Below are positions 11,719 to 23,265 of a stretch of 64,000 nucleotides of DNA, piece by piece. Location: positions 744,001-808,000 of the forward strand of contig JAFEKR010000025.1 in NCBI GenBank assembly GCA_019022495.1, in the 5' to 3' direction. The notes below the pieces were generated by a model. That model searched no databases. It was not told where the DNA came from and was given only the letters and a program-made list of their open reading frames with translations. Both the position numbers and the translations under genes were made by a program. The stretch is from Epichloe hybrida (taxonomy: Eukaryota > Ascomycota > Sordariomycetes > Hypocreales > Clavicipitaceae). The stretch's first letter is position 1. Each line of letters begins with the position of its first letter.

Positions 11719-14257
11719 TCAACGAATGATCTCCACCCTCTCCGGCATCCTCGCGATACAAAGCTCTCTGCAGAACTGGCCCCACTGACCACTGGTCCCT
11801 TCCCTCACAGCCTCCGAGAGATCGACCCCGTAGCGCTCCCGGTACGCCTTCTTGACAGCCTTCATGTGGATCGGGTCCCAGTGGAAGCGGACGAGTCGCG
11901 AGATGAGCAGTTCGCGTCGGAGGCCATCTTTTCGAGAAGCCGTGAGGGCGTGGTTGAGGAGCAGGGCGTCTCTGACGGGTCTGTTGATGACGCCGTTGAG
12001 AATATGAGCTAGTAGTTCGCCCTGGAGATTGTGCAGTGTATTAGCGAGTGCATTGATTTTCTGGTATTGATTGGTATTGAACAAGGATGAAACAGGGAGG
12101 GCAAGAACATACCACCAGGTTGCCGCTCTTCTTGAGCGCTTCTCTTGCAAAGTTGGTTCGGTAGTGGTGCTCGTACTCTTGCAGCACGGCCCTCAGGTGG
12201 GCATCGCTCCGTCTCACGACGATGCCAATCATGGCGCTTTCTCCGCCCTTTTCTGCCTTGACTGCCTTGCCGAGGTCGCTGACGTCCTGGTCTACGAGCT
12301 GGTAATCGAGGGGTATTCTGCGGCCATATGGGTCGTAGTCGTCCATTCTGCGCTCGTCCAGCACCATCAGGACAGCCTTTTTGAACTTGTCCTCTTTTAA
12401 TTCCATCTTCATGCATTTCGTGAGGCTGTCATCGTACTTCTTATCGGTGAATGAATCCTTGATGTGTCTGATCTCTTCGTTTGATCGACCCATTAGGGAC
12501 TCGATGAGCAGCTCGCGACGCGTCTTGTCGCCTTGATACCAGAAGTTAGCCCAGTAGGCTTCGGACTCCCATTTGCCGAGAGCGACTGAGTAGCACGCTT
12601 TCATCAGATTAGGGTCCTCGTCCTTGAGTCGAGCGCGGATGTGCTTGGCAATGTTGACGCCTTTCCGGTCGGAACCTGTCTTGACAATACGCTTGTACTG
12701 GGTGCGCAGCTCCATGACTTGTTCGTGGGTGAGGGAGGGGAGAATCTCGACGAGGGGTTGCGTATCCGGAGCTCGATCACCCTTGAGAGCTTTGGCGAGC
12801 TGCGAGGCAATGTCCTCGGGGTCGTGGAAGCGGGCTCGCCGGCTGCGTCTCTTGCCATCGCCTTCCATGTCGGAGCCAAGTGGTGACGGGGCTTCGAGGA
12901 TTCGTGCATCGCTTTCCGGGTTTTTGGAGGCGATGAGAAGTGGCGAGGGCATCGGCGAGCAGTCTTGATAGGTTCCTTTGTACGATTCGAGCAGAGGAGA
13001 AGGCGGCGCTGCGGAAAGAGACATGCTAGATGAGAGACCTGTGCCTACCGTCAGACTGGACATGCGAGCTGTCGGCGGCTGGGGCGATCTGTCGCGAGTG
13101 CCACCTCGGCGATTCCTTGACCGGTCTCTTTCTTTACGATCAGACTCGGGCCCAAGCATGGATGGTCCAGGAGACTTGTCTCTTCGGCGATCGCGAGATC
13201 GATCTCTGTCCCGGCTTCCAGGTTCGACAGTCAAGACATTGGCTGCTGAGGCGCGAGGCTCGTCTCGGTGGGAGGGCTCGCGACGTGACTTTCTCGATTC
13301 GTGCATGTCTTGGGGTGGGCTGGAAGGTTTCCGTCGGCGGTCAATGTCATCTTCATCACGTCCATACCGTGAGGAGCGCTTGTCAGTGACCTTGGAGCCA
13401 GAAATGTAGCTGCCATAAGTAGGCGGGGATTCTGGACGTTGAGAGCGCGACGGCCCCGGGAGTTTGCCGTAAGCCAAGGCATCCTCGTCGCGTTCCCGTT
13501 TGGACCGACTGTCAAGGTCACGATCGCTTCTTCCATCCTTGTCGCGCTTGGAATACATGTCGTCGTGACCTCCATGAGAGTCATCCAACCCGTATGAACG
13601 ACTGTACTTTTGGGGTAATAATTTGAGTATGTTGTGGGATAAATCCTCTCGAGAATCTCGTGAATATTTGTCCCGCGGGGGGGAAGCATGGCGAATTGGA
13701 GGGTCAGCATCTCCCTTGCCATAGTTGTCACGGGGTCTTTCGGCCCGACGGCTTTTTGGCTTGTCATCAGAATCATCGTATGATCTGCCACCGCCGTCGT
13801 ACTTGGAATCTCTAGGCTCAGCATAGCGAATTTGACGGTCCAACTCGTCGCCTCTCCTCGAGCGCTCTTCGTCAGGAAATGAACCAGGCAGCTGGCTGGT
13901 GCTCTCTCGCTCTACCTGGTCGCGAGAGCCACGGAACGATGTGTCTCTTGGGGGCGAGGCAGTTCGATAGATTGGCCGTGGATCGTCATAGCTGTACAGA
14001 GACTTGCTTCCCGGAAGCATTGCGTCCATTCCATCTTCGGGGGGGTAGGGCAATCCCACGCCGCCGCCATAAGACGACTCTCTCTGATGGACCCTAGATC
14101 GGTAGCGGTCATCTAGATCATCCTCTGGATAGACGTAGCTCGGCTCCCGCACATCGGCAAACTTGGTGGCGCTCGAACGTTCGGCTTCATCTTTTGAACG
14201 ACGGTCACGAGACCTCGATCGGTCTCGTCTGCGCTCGTCCGCCACATTGAGAGACAT
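11719..14257 (-). CDS. Annexin with long Arg/Ser/Asp-rich N-terminus (ANXC4-like)
   Basis: Two exons, 12113-14257 and 11719-12021, separated by a 91-nt intron (12022-12112; GTATGT donor, CTCCAG acceptor), giving 815 aa. I prefer the ATG at 14257 (MSLNVADERRRDR) over one 42 codons upstream, because the upstream segment looks like leader. The C-terminal about 330 residues carry annexin-type repeats: SLTHEQVMELRTQYKRI, then RRELLIESLMGRSNEEIRHI, then a third segment with AHLRAVLQEYEHHY and the last repeat in exon 2 (RRELLISRLVRFHWD). The N-terminal about 470 residues are dominated by RS, RD and SRD dipeptides and are predicted disordered. Annexins bind anionic membranes; the usual calcium-loop pattern is not obvious, so calcium dependence is uncertain. 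It resembles the fungal annexin group called ANXC4. Confidence 0.88.
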
Positions 14258-15209
14258 GGAAGGGAACTGATGGGTGGGGGTGTCTGTTTGCTGCCGAATG
14301 ACGGAGCTGGGACAGGCAATGGATGTTCCCACGAGGTGTCGTGACGAAGAGGTAGAGATTGCCCGACGGCGAGGGAAAAGCACCAGACGGAACGGATCCC
14401 AACAGTCAGTAGCAGGCGATCGGCGTGCTCGCTGTCAGCTCATCGAGCCAGGCTGATGGATAAATTGATAAATTGGCATGGCGTTGGAAGCTGAAACACC
14501 ACCAACTTCGTAACCAACCACCACACCACCCGTCCGGGGCTCGACGAGCTGCCGCTTCGGCCAATGGCCAGGCTGGCCTCTGAAAGGCTGATCTCCAGGC
14601 CGCCTATGGAGCCACCATCGCCCACTAACCACCACTAACCACCACTAACCAGACATCCATCTCCAGCCGCCCACCCCATTGCATTGCAAGCAACGCAGTG
14701 CCATTGCTCCGTGGTCCGTATGCCGTATGTGCGGTTGCAAACTTTGAAAAAAAAAAAAAAAAAAAAAAAAAAGGAACATGCCCTTTCGTGATGCCGTCTT
14801 CCGCATCCTGTCAGTCTTCTGACAAAGTCGCCGCTCGAGGCCAATTGTCGTGGCCTCGGTCCATCGGGTCCATAATGTCCATCAGGTCCATGAGTCATGC
14901 ATGACGTTGTCATGGAGACTTGGACGAAGCCAGCCGCAGGCAGAGCTGCGACTCCAATTCGTTGCAGGTTACGGCAGCAGCCGCTCCAATTCAGGCCCAT
15001 TCAGGGCCCAGCCTCGCCTTCAACCTGGGCTGTGCAGCTTCATCGTCCACTGCCCCCCGCCATTCTCCTCCGTACACCCGAAACATTGTGCAATGCTTTC
15101 GCCGAATCCTGAACTGACTCCTCGTGATATGGCCATTGGTAGCCGGAAGCGACCGTGCCTGCATATCAACAGAATGGCCGTGATTGGCATGCGTGCAAGT
15201 ATCATATTC
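14258..15209. other. intergenic with A26 tract
   Basis: Promoter side of the annexin gene and 3' side of the methyltransferase-like gene. Contains a run of 26 A (14747-14772) and CCACTAACCA repeats near 14620-14650. No gene seen. Confidence 0.6.
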
Positions 15210-16448
15210 CTAATTCGGCGCTCGCTCGCCACGTTGAAAGACATACAACGCCTCATCCTTGCCGGCAAAGCTCGGCAGCGGAATCTGCACCACCTTCTTC
15301 CAGTCCTTCTTTTCCTTTTCCATGTACTGGTCCATCGTCATGCTCTTGAATCCCGTGTACCCGTTGCCATTCTGTGTTCCCACAACCGCAATGGTATCTC
15401 CTTGAAAGGCGTCGACCAAGTTTCGCGTGAAATCGCCTTCTGTTCCGCCGCCAAGCCCCCCTCCGACGACGGGATAAACGAGCAACAAGACCATGTTTTT
15501 TCCCTTGTCACCCTTTTGCAGCCATTTCACGCCGTCTGTCAAGACAGTGTCCGGGATCCAGCTGACTCTCCATTCACTCTGCATATTGTCGACCGCGTAG
15601 ACGGTGAGTCCATAACCTCGCAGCATAAAAGTCCAGTAGCCGTTCCCGGAGCCTACGTCTGCTATGGCTCGTCCGTCCGCCAGGAGGCGAAGAATCTCCA
15701 AGCCTTCATGTGACGGGGTCGCGCACCCAAAGTGATGCATGAATATAGGCAACACATGGTGACTGGTTGCTGTTCTCTCGGAGGATGCACAAGGTCCACA
15801 CCATTCTAGGTTGCGACACGACCAGGCCCAGAAGTCGAAATAAGGGTTCTGTCGCGGTGGTGTCTTGCACTTGGGGAGGGTAAGCTTGGCCGACAGGGCT
15901 GGATGGATAAACCTCTTGTCGGTGATGTGCTGTGCCGTCTCTGCTCGTACCGACCCCTTCTTCGCGTTTGTGCCGAAATTTTTCAGTGCTGATGCTGTGG
16001 CGGTGGTTGGACTGAAGATGGATATATACGCCTCGATATCAGGCTTGGGGGGGGCCTCTCGCTGACTTGACATGTTAGCTTACGGCCTCATAACTGTGGC
16101 TTTTTTGTTCTTGCTCTGTTTTTCCTTGAACCGAACTTGAGGAACATATGCTGGCTTTGAAGGACGCACAGGTGAGCCGTCCCCGGCACGATACCAGGTG
16201 TGCAGGCCATTGACGCCGCCTAGATTAACTACTCGCTGGACTTCTGCGAGTTTCACTGCCGTCATGGCATGATACGTATAGGCATCATGTTCTGGCAGCC
16301 CTAGTAGCAGGCGACTTGCCTCGTACAGGTCATCTTTGGTCAGCAAAGCCTGGGTCTGTTTCAACTTGTCGACGTCGTTGATGATTTCCCCCGGCTGGAA
16401 AGAAGGGTTGCCCACGCACCGCGCAGGGACTTTTGATGGACGCGACAT
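15210..16448 (-). CDS. SAM-dependent methyltransferase-like conserved fungal protein
   Basis: Read as two exons, 16084-16448 and 15210-16011, with a 72-nt intron (16012-16083; GTAAGC donor, CTTCAG acceptor) that removes an in-frame TAA, giving 388 aa. Without splicing, the first 122 codons end at that TAA and a second frame begins 7 nt later in the same register, which supports one gene rather than two. The second exon contains VGSGNGYWTFMLRGYGL near residues 235-251, a class-I methyltransferase motif I, followed by an acidic residue in YAVDNMQSEW. The C-terminal half alternates beta-strand-like segments, as in this fold. The substrate cannot be inferred; no neighbour gives a clue. Confidence 0.75.
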
Positions 16449-18279
16449 GGGCTTGCGATATCGATGGATGCGTGATTTTCTTTATCGTGGTGGTTGTCAC
16501 ACACCCACATGTCTCGATTCATGACATCGACCCTCGGTGTGTGAGCGGATGTTTTGATCAAAAGGTGGGTGGAGGTGAGATGTTGAAAAAGAAGTGGGCA
16601 GTACTTATGCTGTACATGGCCTGCATGCACCACCACAGCGTGCAAATCAATGCCCATGAAGGAATTTCAACAAGAACACGATGGTCAACTACGATCGTGT
16701 CGAAACGTCTTGCCGCTCACAGATTGTATCAGGTTGGCGATGTAGATTCTACGAATTGCAGATTGCAAATCGTCAGCACACAAGCTCCAGGGTAGCCAAT
16801 CCTGTTGAAGTTTTTGTCAAAGACTATTCGGGCCAGCAGAGAGGCAAACAGCTAATAACATGTAATAACTTGAGCAAGGAGATTATTCCAAGCCAGGGGC
16901 ACGTCACGGTGACCCCATTTTTCAGCAGCATGCTCACTGATCAGTCAGTCAGACTGACGGTTGCTCCGATGATCCTCGGGAGGCGCGCAAAATAAAGAAC
17001 ACTTGTCTCTATCGGGACGCAGGGCACTGAAACAAAGAGTTCACGACGCTTCGATGTGAAGAAGGCGGCGCACGCAGAGCAGATGAGAGAAGAGCTCTGG
17101 AAGCCGGCTCCACCGTAATATTGGCGAGCATCCAAATCCAGCCACTTATGTACAGCCACTGTAGCGCACTGTGGGACTTGGTGACGTGAGATCTCCTACA
17201 TAGTGCCTTGGCGAATGCATTAGCGAATAGAACTACGCGCATTACGCTGGCAGGTCGCTCCGAAAACCTCTGTTGAGATGTTAATAGTCGTCTCGCATGA
17301 GAGACGGACCGAGCAGTCGCTCCTGGCCCCAACGAAAGTCGCCTGGCTCAAACGCCTGGCTTAAACGCCTGCCTTCATCAAGCCACTGACACTTTCTCCC
17401 GTCACATGTGCCAATTCCTCCCTCCCTTTCTTCTCCCCGTCACCGTAGCCGCATCTCTCGCCGGTTTCTTTTTGTTTTCGAACCCCTTCCCCCCCTCTTC
17501 CCCCCCCCAGACTGATCTTGGAACACGCTGCTTTTTGACTTTTTGCCCTGCAAACCACCCTGGCCGCTGGTTCCGTCCCCTTGCCTCTCTCGTCGAGCCA
17601 ACGACCAACCCGCAAATTGCATCACTGCCACGGCCCTTTCCTTCGACCCCTGATTTGGCATTTGGTGCCCATTTCCCTTTTCAACTCGACGGTTGGGATT
17701 TAGCTCTGATTCTGACATGAAGCAAGGTTGTTATTAATTGCTGCTGCTGCCACCATCGTTGCTCTTCACTTCGCCTCTTGTTCCCCCATCCCCTTGGAGA
17801 ACCCCTAGATTGCCAGCCCATCGTGGCGCCCATCCGCAAGGGCCAAAGGGAAACAAAAAAAGAAAGAGAAAATCTCAGAATGAACCTACTTTGACTGGGC
17901 TGAAAAAAAAAAATCCATACCTCCAGCTAAATGCCGACGGTTCAGAGGTGACCAGAGACCTTGACCAAAAATTGGAGCCCAGACATCACGGGTTGATATC
18001 CCAAAACAAATTTTATTCCCATTGAGCTGCACCTCGTATCATACTCGTCTGACGTGACGCATTGCTGGACGACACGACCAATTGATCCCTCGCGAACGAC
18101 TGACAATTTATTCCTGGGCCAACCGCGACTTTTATAGCTGCGCAGTCATCGCCTTTATGAGGAGTCTACAAATGAGATACCGTCGGTCGATGTGACCTAT
18201 ATTTGGCCTTGCCTTCCGTGCCGTATAATTTGTTTTCGGTTCTCTCCGCCCGTATAAATTTCTCTTTTCCAAAGAGACA
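16449..18279. other. intergenic, pyrimidine-rich promoter of the LaeA-like gene
   Basis: Lies between two divergent genes. 17395-17820 is strongly C/T-rich with C-runs, a common look for fungal promoters and 5' leaders. TATAA-like sequence occurs near 18250, about 30 nt before the LaeA-like ATG. No credible gene. Confidence 0.55.
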
Positions 18280-20154
18280 ATGGATCATCAGCCTCCGCCC
18301 GAAAGTGGCGATTCGCCTGCAGACGCTTCTATCGTACAACGTCGCTACCATCCTGAATACACTCGCTCCGTACTCGGCATCCCTGCGTTACTAGAAGCGA
18401 CGAGTGAAAGCGCACAGATTTCTGACAATGGTGCCCAACATCGGAATGAGACAAACACAACAGGAAAGCTTTCCGAAGACACTCGGGTTGCACAGACTCA
18501 CCGTTTGAGCGACAGCAACCCGTCCAACCTCAACCACGAAGCCAAGCAGCCCAAGGAGACTCAGACCGAGACCAAATTCGCCATGGCAGTTGGTGGCGCT
18601 GCCAGACAGGATAATCACGATACGTCGCCCATGTCACCACCAGCAGAGCCTCCTGCCGTGTCAAGCTTGACCAATACGCCCGCCACCCAACCTCTCCCTT
18701 CCATCTCAACCGTCCCTACAGAACAAAATCCGGTCAAGGAAGATCCTGCCCATCCTGATTCTGCGAACGTTTCTATAGCGAATGTTCCAACATTCGAACA
18801 ACAACCTGAGGATATTGACGGAGGACATGAGCAGGATCAGAAAGATCCAGAGAACGACAGAAAAAGCGAAGGGAACGAACGCCATCACATTCCAACAAAT
18901 TTTGGCGAGTTACTTCTTCAGCACGATGATAGACGAGAATCGGTGCTTTCTTCGCCACTCACCCACCCGAATGGAGTATCAATGTTCCCCAACTTGTCGA
19001 CGCCCGAGCAGGAACAATTAGCCCACGAGGCTCTTACGCAAGCCGAAGATTCCATCGTTGCAGACAACAGCCAAGATATTGGTTACGAATCTGACGCAGG
19101 GTACGATAGCGATAGTTTTAGCTCAGGCAGCACATCGGCGGAGTCATCGGTGCGCGACTACATGTTTGAGAACGGGCGGCGATACCATCGATTCAGAGAA
19201 GGGCACTATAATTTCCCAAACGACGATGTAGAGCAAGAAAGAGAAGACATGAAGCATGCCATGGTCAAGTTGCTCTGCAGTCAAAAATTACACTTTGCCC
19301 CAATTGGCAACAATCCTCAAGAAGTCCTGGACATTGGAACCGGAACCGGAATATGGGCTATTGAAAGTATGTCTGCTGCTCTTGGTATCCTCGTGTAGAT
19401 TGTTGTGCTGACTTGTCTGTACAGTGGGCGACCAACTTCCCAGCGCACACATCCTGGGCATTGATTTGTCTCCGATTCAACCGGACTGGCTACCGCCCAA
19501 TGTCAGATTTATGGTGGACGATGTTGAGTCGCCGTGGCTATACCCACGCAACCACTTCGACTATATTCACTCTCGCCACACCGTGATGGCTATCAAGGAT
19601 TGGGATCGATTGTACCGAAGGGCATTTGAGTGAGTACACGGGCTTTCATATTCTAGGAATGGCCGCTAACAAGCTCCAACAGGCATCTCAAACGGGGCGC
19701 ATGGATGGAGATGCAGGAGATCCATCACAGACCTCGCAGTGCCTCGATGGAAGGCATCGTGCCTCCGGATCATCCAGTCGCCAAATTTTGGACGCTTGTC
19801 ACTGAAGGCTTAGCTGCACTAGGCGTCGATCTCGACATTTCGTCCGGTGGAATCCTAGCTAGCAAAATGCAGGAGGCCGGCTTCAGAAACGTCACGGAAC
19901 GAGTTTTTCACGTTCCCATTGGGACCTGGCCAAAAAACAAGGTCCTCAAGACGGTGGGCTTGTACTGGCGGACTATCCTCCTTGATGGCCTTCAAGCTAT
20001 TGCTATGGGGCCACTTACTCGCGGCCTTCGGTGGAATCGTGAGCAAGTGGAGATGCTGCTCATGGAAGTGAGGCAGGCCTATCATGACAATAATGCTCTC
20101 ATGTACATGCCTTTGCATGTGATTTACGCGCAGAAGCCAACGACAGCATACTAG
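18280..20154 (+). CDS. LaeA-like methyltransferase
   Basis: Three exons, 18280-19366, 19425-19629 and 19683-20154, with 58- and 53-nt introns, giving 587 aa. Residues 1 to about 275 are Ser/Thr/Pro/Gln-rich and probably disordered. A YxFPNDDxExxR segment (HYNFPNDDVEQEREDMKH), typical of LaeA-like and velvet-associated methyltransferases, precedes motif I (VLDIGTGTGIWAIE, about residues 350-363). Further motifs are ILGIDLSPIQPDWLPPNV and FDYIHSRHTVMAIKDW, and then HLKRGAWMEMQEIH. LaeA and its relatives are nuclear regulators of secondary metabolism and development; many paralogues have unknown substrates. This copy sits about 3 kb from an O-methyltransferase and 5.6 kb from the 3' end of a PKS, so a local regulatory or tailoring role is possible. 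Whether it is the LaeA orthologue or a paralogue is not decidable here; the long N-terminus favours a paralogue. Confidence 0.88.
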
Positions 20155-23100
20155 TGGGATCTTTTGTCGGAAGAAACATGAATCGATACCCCCTCCTCGA
20201 CAGACGCATCCATGTACCAACATTTCATGCTTTTCTTCACCTTGATAGACGGGTCGGTCGTCTGCGTTGTAATGTAACAAATTTGGGGGCTCTATAGTAT
20301 GCTAGATAATTAACGAAGCAAAACCTTCAAACCACACGTCGCGTTCCTCATCTTGGCCGTCCATTCCATTCTCCCTTCAACATGAGATGAATCCAATGAC
20401 GCATTGATGATTTGGCCCCCTTACCCCAACATACGACGAATTCAACAATCGGGACAATGGCATTGGAGAGCCCAATTCGCATATAAGCTACGGAGTAAAG
20501 TCGATAAACTTTCCGCTTGTGCACACATACAGGTCCGCCAAGCAACCCCTCGACATGATTATGCATCCATCATCCACACATGTCTTGGGCCATTGATGCC
20601 GGCAAGGGTTCAATTCTCCCAACTGATTTACTTTAGTCCTCACCGCTAGTGAGTCCGGGCACAAACTGGTCCCGAAGCAAGCCACCACTGCACCACGGCT
20701 TTGTACCCCGATCCTGGTCCGGTAATTACATGCATAGTATGTGAAATGGTAGCAAATGCGCTTGCTGCTTCTGACGGCACATGGAGCAGGGAAGCTGGAT
20801 GGGACGGCAGGTGCCTATCTTGCAAGAGAAGGCAAAAGGAAAAAAAGAAGAGAAGAGAAGAGTCTCACTCGGGTTGTTGCCGAGCTAGGCGAGTGCTTGC
20901 AAGTATCACTGCTACTGACTGATTCCTGTGACGGAGAGTGACGGCCCGTCGTTTTGCAGACGGGCAGAGCGCTTCTGGATGGGGGCTTTGGCAAGTTGCC
21001 AACTTTGTTGCTTTGTCATGTACGGGAGTATCACGGGCTATTAAATGGCAGGCTAATAAGCGAGCAGATACGGACTACAAGATGCACATGATCTATCGGT
21101 TTTTTCCTTCGTGCCATCCACCTTTGATTATACATGTACATGCACAAAATTTACCAACCTGGGCCAGAGCAGACTTCCAAGCTCAATCGCATGGAACGGA
21201 CCACATGATCAGGAGGGGATGTTCATGAACCTGTCTGTGGCTTTTCCGTGTCATGGGAAGACGATGTGTCTGGCATTCAAAAAAACTTGGGTACAACCCG
21301 TCCAACTGTCCACCTTGTCCACCTGTCCACCTGTCCACCTGTCCAATTCGTTCATGCGTCTCGTGATCGAGTGGTTGACCGGAAAAGTGCCACCACGGAT
21401 AATAAGCCACCCACCCGATGAATGCTGCAGCAATGCATTGTATGTAGCAAGCCGTTTTTAGGCCTCTTTTTCTTTTTCCTTTTTTTTTTTCCTTCCCCCC
21501 CCCCTCCCTCCCCTCCCGCAGACTACTTACTATACTAGGGCCAGTTCCGAACCCAGACGCCCGGATACCAAGTACAGTACCTAGCAAACAGGCTAGCTGC
21601 GCTCTCCGCACTGCGTACTGCATCACTGCATCACTGCATCTCTGCTCACTGCTCACTGCATGCGTCACTGCTTCCGAGCTAACGGCACCTGGGACTTTTA
21701 GCACGCAAGGGCGAACTGGCAGTCGACAAGGGGCTGGGCGTTTCCAATGAATTTACTTTTTATGAGTTAGATGCGCCGTCCTTCGGAATAAGGCCCGTCC
21801 TCTGGAGTGAGTGAGTGAGTGAGTGAGTGTGTGCGTGCGCGCTCACGTCTTTGGGGAGTGACGGTTATTAAATCCTCGTCGCGTCCCGACCTTGGGTCCC
21901 TCCCTACCTTGGGCCGCGAACATGATTCACCCTTGTCGTGTTCTTCTTGCGGAAGATATCGTACTGGGTGTCGCCCAAAGGCATTGAGCAATATCGACAT
22001 CTGTGAAAACCAAACCCGAGGAGAGTTGACGGGACGCCGATTTCGGAAGAATTGACCCGAGTTAGGCAGCCAGCGCATTTGTCCGTGGTTTGGGAAGGAA
22101 GCACATCACTCACACCTGCTCTGTACGGGAGGAGGAAGGGACGAACTTGAACGAACACAAACGACCACGAACGACCACGAACGACCACGAACGACCACGA
22201 ACGACCACGAACGACCACGACGTCGCTCAGGAACCCTGAGAACCGACTGATTGTCAGTATCATCAGTGCATGGTGAGTTGCGCAGCATTTTGTCCCTTCC
22301 ACGCACACTTTTACGAACCGCAAGAAGTCGTTTGGCCATTCCAGATGCATCACCAATGCTACCACGTCGTTCCTGAGCGCTTCCCACCCCCCTTCACCCC
22401 CTTCACCCCCTTCTCTCAAGGTAATATCGCGCTTCTTGTTCGCCAATTCTGGGATTCCCTTCGAGGACTGGTCCCACGTGGAGAACCGCCTGGTTGGGTT
22501 ACACCAACTCTATCCCCCTCCCTCTCTTGTTCAACCCGGTCGAATGAGCACGACGACACAGTGGTCAACAGGGGGCAACTTTCCGACCCGACAGATTGGA
22601 TCAGCCGCAACGTTTCGGTCAGGCCCAACCAGTGCAACTGGAGCACTCTCTCTCGGGTTGACGGGTGCCCTGTGGCTCTCTTCCTGTGCTCCCAGATGGA
22701 CACCTACAAGACGAACCGCTTGACGGCACCTTTGCTGTGCTGATTGATGGCAAATGGAAAGAGGTAGGCCCCCGGACCAGGTCTATGATGATTCCCAGTG
22801 GTCCACATGTAGGATTTTTTCTGGTACGACCGACGGGACTTGTAGTATTCTGTGTACGGATTAATATGACCCAGCCGACAACAGCAGCAATGGTGGGCCG
22901 ATATGCTCCATGAATCTGACGACTTGCCTTCTCGCCTACACGCTTGTTGTTGGCCGTGTGCTTGGAATCTTGTGTGCATCCTGCAAATTAAGCGACCACC
23001 GGGAATGGGGGAGTGTCCATCTGCTCGAAGCATAATAATGAAGGGGACATTCCACCACTGCTCTCGCTTAGCGCAATCCCACCCTGCCGGCGGGGATAGC

Positions 23101-23265
23101 CTGTGAGGTTTGGCTAACAACGCAAATGGGGCCAATCTTGCATGTCCTGCGGTTCTGTATACTGTGCAGAGCCTTGCATTCTCTTGCTAACTAACCATTG
23201 TCCCGAACCAGGCTTTTTTACCCGGCAGTGGTTGAACTCGTCCGTGCTTGTAATAATACGAAGCA
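20155..23265. other. gene-poor spacer with simple repeats
   Basis: Three kilobases with no convincing gene. It holds a TGTCCACC tandem run (about 21306-21345), a T/C-rich tract (21470-21525), ACTGCATC repeats (about 21620-21660), a GAGT microsatellite (21807-21830), a 10-bp minisatellite (22161-22220) and a CCCCTTCAC run (22385-22415). The longest open frame (21904-22446 minus) crosses the minisatellite and looks spurious. Confidence 0.6.
22161..22220. repeat. 10-bp minisatellite, six exact units
   Basis: Six perfect copies of ACGACCACGA in tandem, with two decayed units just upstream (ACGAACTTGA, ACGAACACAA). Confidence 0.95.

Noticed and set aside
17738..18025. 95-codon plus-strand frame upstream of the LaeA-like gene
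   Set aside because: Falls in the pyrimidine-rich promoter/leader, with low-complexity translation and no motifs.
21904..22446. 180-codon minus-strand open frame
   Set aside because: It crosses the 10-bp minisatellite, which keeps a frame open by repetition, and has no family features or plausible splice partners.
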